A stretch of DNA of 29,730 nt from a virus. A model generated the notes under the pieces. It was not told the DNA's origin and searched no databases. It was given only the letters and a program-made list of their open reading frames with translations. The stretch is from the IMG/VR virus record IMGVR_UViG_3300029448_000269, positions 1 to 29,730 of that record; one strand, written 5' to 3'. Numbering within the stretch: the first letter of the stretch is position 1; every line of letters starts with the position of its first letter. Shown in pieces: positions 22,093 through 27,786 of the stretch. The translations under genes were made by a program, and so were the position numbers.

Positions 22093-22272
22093 TTAGATTT
22101 GTACTCGTTGTTGAAATCTTTCTGCTTCTTGTTGTGTTTCAAAATAGTGTTCTCTATAATAGCCATCTAAATCTATTACATCTACTCTGTATTCACAATC
22201 TTTGTAAGCGTTGCCGTTAGTTATTATTGGCTCACCCAATTTAACTAATCTTGTTTTTTTTGCTATTTCCAT
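22093..22272 (-). CDS. 59-aa protein, function unknown
   Basis: Starts MEIAKKTRLVKLGEPIITNG and contains DCEYRVDVIDLDGYYREHYF, then a Gln/Glu-rich helix. A small alpha/beta fold is likely. The ATG is preceded by AATT, the stop lies 4 bp before the 37-aa gene start, and it is the first gene after the terminator at 22335-22366. An AT-rich sequence containing TATATTTA lies just upstream, but no convincing promoter. No family recognised. Confidence 0.6.
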   Translation of the reverse strand: MEIAKKTRLVKLGEPIITNGNAYKDCEYRVDVIDLDGYYREHYFETQQEAERFQQRVQI

Positions 22273-22334
22273 AATTTTAGTTTTATTAATTTTTATTAAA
22301 TATACAAAAAAAATCTATATAAACTATTGTTAAT

Positions 22335-22366
22335 AAAAAAAAAGAGGTCTACCTAAGCAAACCTCT
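22335..22366 (-). terminator. Rho-independent terminator after the NinG-like gene
   Basis: Minus-strand AGAGGTTTGC-TTAG-GTAGACCTCT pairs over 10 bp (two G-U) followed by a run of T (22343-22335). It separates the NinG-like gene from the replication genes. Confidence 0.85.
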
Positions 22367-22386
22367 CTTAAAACAAAAAAGGAAAA

Positions 22387-22758
22387 TTATTTGTAATGTT
22401 CTATTAAATCTTTTAAATCTTGGTCAGTAAACTTTTTTATTTGTCTGGACATAGCAATCAATTCATCTGCTGTTCCTTCACCATAAGTTTTGTCTATGTA
22501 TTTACCCATTATGTAATTCTGCCCTCCGTGGAATCCATTGCAACTTTTGCATTGAACGTGTACGTTTTGAGAGTTCCAACGAGTTGCGTAATGTCTGCGA
22601 GATACAAAGTGTCCTGCATCAACTTCTTTGTAATGTTTTCTTACTCCGCAAGTTACACATTGTACTTGTTCTTCCTTAGCAAGTCTTGTTCTTATAAATA
22701 TACTAAAAACCTTGTCAAGTTTTTTTACTAAACCTTTTCTTGAAATTTTTCTTGGCAT
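22387..22758 (-). CDS. ninG: NinG/Rap-like HNH-fold recombination protein
   Basis: 123 aa from the ATG at 22758; a TTG three codons upstream is less likely. VQCVTCGVRKHYKEVDAGHF, VSRRHYATRWNSQNVHVQCK and SCNGFHGGQNYIMG show the zinc-binding CxxC pairs and the His/Asn residues of the lambda NinG (Rap) family, structure-specific endonucleases that act on Holliday junctions and D-loops. An alternative is a small HNH nuclease assisting terminase, but the 'DAGHF.SR...RW' pattern favours NinG. A strong terminator follows. The 121-bp gap upstream (22759-22879) is an AT-alternating tract. Confidence 0.8.
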   Translation of the reverse strand: MPRKISRKGLVKKLDKVFSIFIRTRLAKEEQVQCVTCGVRKHYKEVDAGHFVSRRHYATRWNSQNVHVQCKSCNGFHGGQNYIMGKYIDKTYGEGTADELIAMSRQIKKFTDQDLKDLIEHYK

Positions 22759-22879
22759 TTGTTTCAAGTTACAAAAAAAATTATATAAATTAGCAAGTAT
22801 ATGTATAATATATATATATAATATAAGTATATCTTAAACAACCAACTCTGTAAATAATATATATAAATTATATGTACCC
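22759..22879. other. AT-alternating gap between lysis and recombination genes
   Basis: Almost pure A/T with long TATATATA runs (about 22800-22840) and no ORF. It probably carries a promoter for the NinG-like gene or an easily melted region; I find no convincing -33/-7 pair or iterons. Confidence 0.35.
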
Positions 22880-23323
22880 TTATTTTTTATTTACAGTTTT
22901 CATAACTTTTTCTAAACCTCGACTTCCGAAGTAAAATATTGTCATTGTAGAAAATAAAGATGTGATACTTGGAATATATTGTTCTCTTATTTGAAAGTCT
23001 CCTAAATTACCATCAAAAAAAATACAACTCATATACAAAACAAACATAGCCGCATAGCTAACAGGTCTAACTAATCTTGTTACATTGTGTTCATTGTCTG
23101 ATTCAAGTCTTTTAGTAACCTCTTGCATCTCTATTTCATCCTGTTTAAGAAGCTCTAAGGCTATATCTTTGTCTTGTTGGGGCATACTATCATCTTTGTC
23201 AAGAACATTCTTTACAAGCCCTAAAACACCATTATTAGGTAATACATCACCTACTATGCCTGCTATGTCACTACCTTTAGATAATAAAAACTTTCCTACT
23301 TTAGTGTCTTTAAACTTCTTCAT
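22880..23323 (-). CDS. putative holin (3TM-holin-like)
   Basis: 147 aa. An N-terminal amphipathic region (DIAGIVGDVLPNNGVLGLVK) and an acidic helix (50-80) lead to VTRLVRPVSYAAMFVLYMSC and a second hydrophobic segment TSLFSTMTIFYFGSRGL (121-137). The R-x-x-R-P motif before the first membrane helix is characteristic of the GTA/3TM holin family. The gene follows the amidase and a 48-aa gene, the classic lysis cassette. It would permeabilise the inner membrane to release the amidase, which has no signal peptide. The start overlaps the 48-aa gene's end in another frame. Confidence 0.7.
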   Translation of the reverse strand: MKKFKDTKVGKFLLSKGSDIAGIVGDVLPNNGVLGLVKNVLDKDDSMPQQDKDIALELLKQDEIEMQEVTKRLESDNEHNVTRLVRPVSYAAMFVLYMSCIFFDGNLGDFQIREQYIPSITSLFSTMTIFYFGSRGLEKVMKTVNKK

Positions 23324-23456
23324 AAAACCTCCATTTTAATTGTACTATTAATAAATATATATTCATTTCTTCATACTCATAAGTATCATCAGATGGGTAA
23401 TAATTAAATCCAAAGTTTAAACCATTAGGAAGTAAAAGTATTACTGAGAAATCCAT
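23310..23456 (-). CDS. 48-aa lysis-cassette protein
   Basis: Starts at ATG 23456-23454, sharing one base with the amidase stop (TAATG), and ends 14 bp inside the holin gene. The product is MDFSVILLLPNGLNFGFNYY, then PSDDTYEYEEMNIYLLIVQL and an aromatic end. The hydrophobic start plus an acidic-aromatic middle recalls small proteins I have seen beside flavophage lysis genes. It may be membrane-associated. Function unknown. Confidence 0.6.
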   Translation of the reverse strand: MDFSVILLLPNGLNFGFNYYPSDDTYEYEEMNIYLLIVQLKWRFYEEV

Positions 23457-23878
23457 TAACAGTTGCTTATGTATTCGTATTCGCTTCTCGCATCGTAACT
23501 AGGGCAAGCCTTTGGACTAAAGTCATTATGACCATATATTTTAGCTTTAGGGTATTGTTCTTTAAGTTCGTGTAGTAATTCTACTATAGCTTCTTTTTGT
23601 GCTTGTGTTCTAGTGTCTTTAGGTTCTTTCATATCTTGAGTCATACCTCCCGCATATGATAGACCGATAGAGCAGAAATTCTGACCTGCACAATGTGCTC
23701 CTGTTCTTTCAATAGGTCTTCCTTCTTGTAGTTTTCCATCTAATTTAATGTGAAAATGATAGCCTACATCTGACCATTTTCTTTCTTCAACGTGCCATTG
23801 TCTTATTTCTTTTATGTCTACATCTCTGCCTTCTGGTGTAGCTGTACAATGTACTATGATTTTTGTAATTTGTCTCAT
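23456..23878 (-). CDS. endolysin: N-acetylmuramoyl-L-alanine amidase (Amidase_2)
   Basis: 140 aa, one domain, no signal peptide. The T7-lysozyme pattern is complete: zinc ligands His10 (IIVHCTAT), His117 (GHNDFSP) and Cys125 (KACPSYDA), catalytic Tyr40 (WSDVGYHF) and Lys123, plus GAHCAGQN around His62. It cleaves the amide bond between muramic acid and the peptide stem. The ATG overlaps the outer-membrane protein gene stop (ATGA). T7 lysozyme also inhibits its phage polymerase; no such polymerase is in the window. Confidence 0.92.
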   Translation of the reverse strand: MRQITKIIVHCTATPEGRDVDIKEIRQWHVEERKWSDVGYHFHIKLDGKLQEGRPIERTGAHCAGQNFCSIGLSYAGGMTQDMKEPKDTRTQAQKEAIVELLHELKEQYPKAKIYGHNDFSPKACPSYDARSEYEYISNC

Positions 23879-25044
23879 AATCTAAAATTTAAACCCATAC
23901 TAGAATTATATATTTTGGAATCCCAGAATTTTGTATATTCTCCTTCAACAAATATTCCTATAGACTTAGATATTTTCCAACCAAAACTTAATCCTAATTG
24001 GTAATCTTCCCATTGTTCCCCTTTTGAATCCTGTCTTAATCCACCTAATCCCCAGTTGTTTCTGTTGAGGTAACTAAAGTCTATGTCTCCTTGTATGTAT
24101 TTGTGATACGGAAGTAAATAAGAACCATATGCGTGTAACCAAAAGTTCTTCTTGTAATGATAAAAGTCAAACCCTACTACTGGTGATAAAACACCAAAGT
24201 AATCTAATTCATCCCATACCTCATTATTAAAGCGATTAATCAAGGATTCAAAGACTGTATCTCTAAATTGTAAATCTGAAAGTGCTACTAAATCTCCTTG
24301 TTCGTTATACCAATACCAATCAAATGTTTCTTCTCCGTCAATATCTATTGTTACAAATTGGTCTGTATATCCATACTGATACCCTAATTGATACCATTGA
24401 TTTACAGGAAAACCATCAGCGTTTGTTTCGTTAAGCCATATCTCAATAGGCACATATCCGTAAGGGCGTTTATGAGTACGATAGATAGCACCTGCACTAA
24501 TTGAAAACTTTTTACCTATCGGTAGTTTAGCTCTTGCTTCTGCTGATTGATAGTTAAAATCTACTCTACCTTGTTTTCTACTTTCTACTTTTACCATATG
24601 ATACTTACCGCTATGCTTTACAAAATATCTGTGGTTTTTATATATTTCGTCTCTTGACCTTTCTTTTTCAAAGTGAAAGGTGTACTCTAAACCACTTACA
24701 GGAGAATTACTTGCAGATAGTCCTATGTTGTTTTCTGTTCCATCATAGTAATGTTTGCCTTTCATCTCGTAATCAAACCTTGCTATCTTACGAATACCAA
24801 ATCCATATCTATAATCAAAATCATAATAATCCGTTCCATCTACAACTACAGGAGGTGCATATAAATTACCATCAGGATTTGTTCTTACAAAATAATCTTT
24901 AGGTTGTTCTTTAGGATTGTCTACGTTTCCTGCTACATAAATAGTACTGTACTTAAATAAGTCTTTGTATATTTTCTTAAACAGGTTTTGTGATGTAGTT
25001 TGTGTAACTACAAAAAACATAATAAATGTAATAAGTGTTCTCAT
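23875..25044 (-). CDS. phage-encoded outer-membrane beta-barrel protein, putative
   Basis: 389 aa. The Sec signal peptide MRTLITFIMFFVVTQTTSQ is followed by alternating aromatic/polar strands across the whole length (for example YFVRTNPDGNLY, GRVDFNYQSAEARAKLPIGK, FWLHAYGSYLLPYHKYIQGD, DYQLGLSFGWKISKSIGIFV) and a final strand SKIYNSSMGLNFRL with an aromatic third from the end, as in outer-membrane barrels. No enzyme motif. Its gene is directly coupled to the amidase (ATGA) and preceded by the exported thioredoxin-like gene. Roles could be superinfection exclusion, receptor masking or outer-membrane disruption at lysis. I recall close relatives in uncultured marine flavophages. Confidence 0.7.
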   Translation of the reverse strand: MRTLITFIMFFVVTQTTSQNLFKKIYKDLFKYSTIYVAGNVDNPKEQPKDYFVRTNPDGNLYAPPVVVDGTDYYDFDYRYGFGIRKIARFDYEMKGKHYYDGTENNIGLSASNSPVSGLEYTFHFEKERSRDEIYKNHRYFVKHSGKYHMVKVESRKQGRVDFNYQSAEARAKLPIGKKFSISAGAIYRTHKRPYGYVPIEIWLNETNADGFPVNQWYQLGYQYGYTDQFVTIDIDGEETFDWYWYNEQGDLVALSDLQFRDTVFESLINRFNNEVWDELDYFGVLSPVVGFDFYHYKKNFWLHAYGSYLLPYHKYIQGDIDFSYLNRNNWGLGGLRQDSKGEQWEDYQLGLSFGWKISKSIGIFVEGEYTKFWDSKIYNSSMGLNFRL

Positions 25045-25046
25045 AA

Positions 25047-25373
25047 TTAAAATTTACTGTCTATTATTTCTTCTATTTCTTCTTCGATTCTTTGTATGGC
25101 ATTTTCAGGTAGTTTAAGAGATATTCCAGATTCTACTCGCATAACTTCTTCTCCGTTATTAAATAATACTAAAGTAGGAATGTACTTAATGTCTAATTTT
25201 TTAAACATAGCACTTTCCTTAGACATATATAATGTTTTAGCATCATATGCCTTAAAAGGTTTTAACGAAACCTCATTTTCTTTTAAAAACTCTGCACTAA
25301 ATTGGACTATCTCTATTTGAGCATTAATCGCAACCGTTGCAAAAAGGACAATTCCCGTTACACATAATTTCAT
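25047..25373 (-). CDS. exported thioredoxin-fold protein lacking the CxxC
   Basis: 108 aa. A signal peptide (MKLCVTGIVLFATVAINA) precedes a thioredoxin-like core: IEIVQFSAEFLKEN at the active-site strand and helix, then IKYIPTLVLFNNGEEVMRVE with cis-Pro66, the classic thioredoxin 'v.PT...F..G' motif. Where thioredoxins have WCxxC, this protein has F-L-K-E-N, so Leu30 and Asn33 replace the cysteines and redox activity is unlikely. It probably acts as a periplasmic binding or chaperone-like domain for the neighbouring barrel protein. The ATG overlaps the previous stop by 4 bp. Confidence 0.7.
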   Translation of the reverse strand: MKLCVTGIVLFATVAINAQIEIVQFSAEFLKENEVSLKPFKAYDAKTLYMSKESAMFKKLDIKYIPTLVLFNNGEEVMRVESGISLKLPENAIQRIEEEIEEIIDSKF

Positions 25374-25684
25374 TTTTGTTTACTAATTTGATATAATCTC
25401 TCGTCAATCTTGTTAAGCTGTTCTTTAACTTCTTTTACGTCCTCACCCATAATGTCTTGTTTCTCTTCAAGCCTTAATACAGATTCTCGTACTAATTTAT
25501 CTTTGTAAGAAAATTCAACAGGGTTTACACTATTTGTTTTTAGTGCGTCTATGTCTTCTGTGTTAGCCTCTACACTTGCTTGTAAAGTAAAGTATATACC
25601 AAACAAACTCGATAGTCCTATTACTGCGCCTACAATCTCTTTAAGAGATAAATTAAACTTGCTTTCTGGATTTAACTCAGCCAT
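25370..25684 (-). CDS. membrane-anchored coiled-coil protein
   Basis: 104 aa. A polar start is followed by one hydrophobic segment (LKEIVGAVIGLSSLFGIYFT, about 14-33) and then a charged helix with heptads from 40 to 100 (VEANTEDIDALK, KQDIMGEDVKEVKEQLNKID). No signal cleavage site. The topology, with a short N-terminus, one TM and a long periplasmic or cytoplasmic coiled coil, resembles inner-membrane spanins or hemolysin XhlA-like lysis accessories. It lies upstream of the envelope and lysis genes. The role is inferred from topology. Confidence 0.55.
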   Translation of the reverse strand: MAELNPESKFNLSLKEIVGAVIGLSSLFGIYFTLQASVEANTEDIDALKTNSVNPVEFSYKDKLVRESVLRLEEKQDIMGEDVKEVKEQLNKIDERLYQISKQK

Positions 25685-26046
25685 TACATTTTATTTTCTT
25701 GGTACGACACGCCCATAAAACCGTGCATACCCTCGTTATCTAAATCAATAGCGTATGACTTCCATCCGTAAGGGTGGTCTATCGTTACGTTTCCGTCTTC
25801 GTCAGTTTCTTCAATGTCTTTCCATAAAACATCAACGTGATACTTTTCGGAAAGTACAGGTGCTTTAGTTTCGTCTCCTTTGTCATCGTATTCGCCTTGC
25901 TCTAAAACTATGTTGCCTAACTTTACGATAGTGTGTTTGTGAGAGGGTACATCCTTACCATCTTCATCTTTAACACTTGGTAAAGCGTTTATTTTACTTA
26001 GTGCTTGTTCTTCTGAATCGAACTCGTATTTACTTACTTTTATCAT
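25684..26046 (-). CDS. acidic conserved protein of unknown function
   Basis: 120 aa. Reads MIKVSKYEFDSEEQALSKIN, then HKHTIVKLGNIVLEQGEYDD, a Asp/Glu-rich loop, YHVDVLWKD and DHPYGWKSYAIDLDNEGMHG. Strongly acidic and soluble. It shares one base with the next gene start. A partial paralogue lies just upstream at 26194-26030. I recall such proteins in marine flavophages between tail-fibre and lysis genes; a tail accessory or fibre-assembly role is possible, but nothing shows it. Confidence 0.6.
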   Translation of the reverse strand: MIKVSKYEFDSEEQALSKINALPSVKDEDGKDVPSHKHTIVKLGNIVLEQGEYDDKGDETKAPVLSEKYHVDVLWKDIEETDEDGNVTIDHPYGWKSYAIDLDNEGMHGFMGVSYQENKM

Positions 26047-26194
26047 TTTTATTTTTTTTATTTGTCCATAATTGTTCGCCTTTCCATTCTACCTCTACAA
26101 TATATTTATCTTCCTCTGCATAGTGTTTGATTGTATGCGAGTGAGGTGTAGGTAAGGCATCTACTTTTTGTAGAGCTTCTTTTCTGTTATTAAT
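26030..26194 (-). pseudogene. start-less paralogue fragment of the 120-aa gene
   Basis: In the -1 frame relative to the end of the 540-aa fibre gene an ORF of about 54 codons reads NNRKEALQKVDALPTPHSHT, then IVEVEWKGEQ, mirroring EEQALSKINALP, SHKHTIVKL and YHVDVLWKD of the 120-aa protein. No ATG, GTG or TTG opens it; upstream it runs into the fibre gene until an in-frame stop. It is either a gene that lost its start when the fibre end moved in, or a domain reached by frameshifting or a non-standard ATT start at 26194. It overlaps the next gene by 17 bp. Confidence 0.45.
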
Positions 26195-27783
26195 ATATCT
26201 ACTTCTGAATCTGTCATCTCTTTAGTGTTATATACTCTTATATCTATTACTTTTCCGAAGAAACTACTTGAGCCACTATCTGCAAGGCTTAATGTATTTA
26301 AAGTTCCATTAGCAGGTACGTTTCCACTATTTTGTCTATTTGCGAGAGAGCCATCTATATAAGCAGAATATCGACCTTGTTTATAAGCTAAAGCTAATTT
26401 GTGCTTTCCTAAAGGATTTATTGCTGAATGAAACAAGTATTGTATGCCTCCAACTGATGATAAAAAAGATATAGATTGACTTGCCGACCTATAATAAATT
26501 TGTATTGTTGCTCCTGTTCCAAAAATAGCAATAGGATATGAATTTGTTGTACTTATGTTTGGTATTTCTATTTCACAATATAATATTCCCTCCTCACTTG
26601 GTAGAATAGAAGATGTACCTGCACCATTACAGGTTTCTGCTGCTCTTGTTTGTGTGCTTCCGTTTGTTGGTATGTGGCTTGTTAAATAGCTTTGTTGCTC
26701 AAATTGGAATCCATATACATAAACATTTTTTCCTTTAGCAGCATTTGCTGATGACCAAAAAATTGTACTTGTTGAAGGAGGAATTCTTACAGCTAACGTT
26801 CCAACTAAATCCCCTGCATCTATCGTAACTACAGTTGAACATCTAAACCACCCATTTCCGTAACTTTCTATATTTGCTCCTGATGTTGGAGTTGTGCCAT
26901 TTTCTAAATCAAAATAAGCAAAATTATTTGTAGCACCTGTAAAGGAATCTGCACCTAAATAAATAAAATTATTAGTACCTTTTTTAGCAAACACTGATAT
27001 ACTATAAGAACCTGCACTTCCAAGTGTTATGCTTTGTGAACTTAAAAAAACTTGATTATAATCACCTTTTCCTGAAAATAAATGTGCGTTGTTAATCCCT
27101 TCAGGAGATATAGCAGCGTTAAGTGTATCTGTACTACCAAAATTACTATATGTGCTTATATCATTACTGTAAGGCAATAAATTTGTGCTTTGTGGCTCTA
27201 ATAAAAGTGATGGCTTTGTGTTTACTAAACCTCCCTCTATTTCATAATTTAATCTTGCTCTGTCGCCTGTTACTTGCTTAAGAGATACATTGTCTATTTT
27301 AAAAGTACCTGTTAATGAATTAGGTGTAAACCTTATAAAATTTGCAGTAGTTCCTACAACAAAAAGAGTATGTGTTCCGTTGCTATCAACAGAAGTATCT
27401 TGAAAAGGGTATCTAACTTTAATTGAATCACCACTTTTTAAATCTGATACTGTAAATGTTAGTTTGTAAGTTACGCCTGTAGGCGCAGTTATTCCTTGTT
27501 GAGCAAAATCAGTATTTCTATTAGCATTATCAAATACTAATTTGCCATTACTTATACTAATGTTACTTCCTTGTGTCCAATGTGCATCAACAGAAAAATC
27601 ACCATTAGTAACTAACTCACTACCATAATAACCTACTCTTTCTATTAAACCCTCACTATTCACACGAGTAGCATCCGAATCTCTATTAAAGTCAAAATCA
27701 GCATCCGTTGAGTTAGGAAATACAGAATGTACTTTGCCTGAACTAACTGCTGAGGGAATCATAAATAAACTTGGTATATCCAT
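26161..27783 (-). CDS. tail fibre/adhesin with carbohydrate-binding and LamG-like regions
   Basis: 540 aa. After a short start, residues 18-45 (FPNSTDADFDFNRDSDATRV) lead to a CBM-like unit (GYYGSELVTNGDFSVDAHW to IDNVSLKQ, about 52-170), a linker with LLEPQSTNLLPYS, a second sandwich with NFIYLGADSF and WFRCSTVVTI, a conserved HIPTNGSTQTRAAETC, and a C-terminal LamG-like domain with KLALAYKQGRYSAYIDGSLA. No collagen repeats, catalytic motif or membrane segment. It is a paralogue of the gene before it. It probably binds host surface glycans, though such proteins also occur as non-virion secreted adhesins. Ends 3 aa past the slippery-looking AAAAAG. Confidence 0.7.
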   Translation of the reverse strand: MDIPSLFMIPSAVSSGKVHSVFPNSTDADFDFNRDSDATRVNSEGLIERVGYYGSELVTNGDFSVDAHWTQGSNISISNGKLVFDNANRNTDFAQQGITAPTGVTYKLTFTVSDLKSGDSIKVRYPFQDTSVDSNGTHTLFVVGTTANFIRFTPNSLTGTFKIDNVSLKQVTGDRARLNYEIEGGLVNTKPSLLLEPQSTNLLPYSNDISTYSNFGSTDTLNAAISPEGINNAHLFSGKGDYNQVFLSSQSITLGSAGSYSISVFAKKGTNNFIYLGADSFTGATNNFAYFDLENGTTPTSGANIESYGNGWFRCSTVVTIDAGDLVGTLAVRIPPSTSTIFWSSANAAKGKNVYVYGFQFEQQSYLTSHIPTNGSTQTRAAETCNGAGTSSILPSEEGILYCEIEIPNISTTNSYPIAIFGTGATIQIYYRSASQSISFLSSVGGIQYLFHSAINPLGKHKLALAYKQGRYSAYIDGSLANRQNSGNVPANGTLNTLSLADSGSSSFFGKVIDIRVYNTKEMTDSEVDILITEKKLYKK

Positions 27784-27786
27784 ATC

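Noticed and set aside
22285-22320. Possible promoter containing TATATTTA before the 59-aa gene
   Set aside because: The last base deviates from TAnnTTTG and no TTTG lies at the right distance; too common in AT-rich DNA.
22387-22767. TTG start for the NinG-like gene
   Set aside because: An ATG three codons downstream is a more likely start and no motif is lost.
22795-22870. AT-alternating tract as a replication origin
   Set aside because: No iterons or DnaA-box cluster could be seen, and low complexity alone is not evidence.
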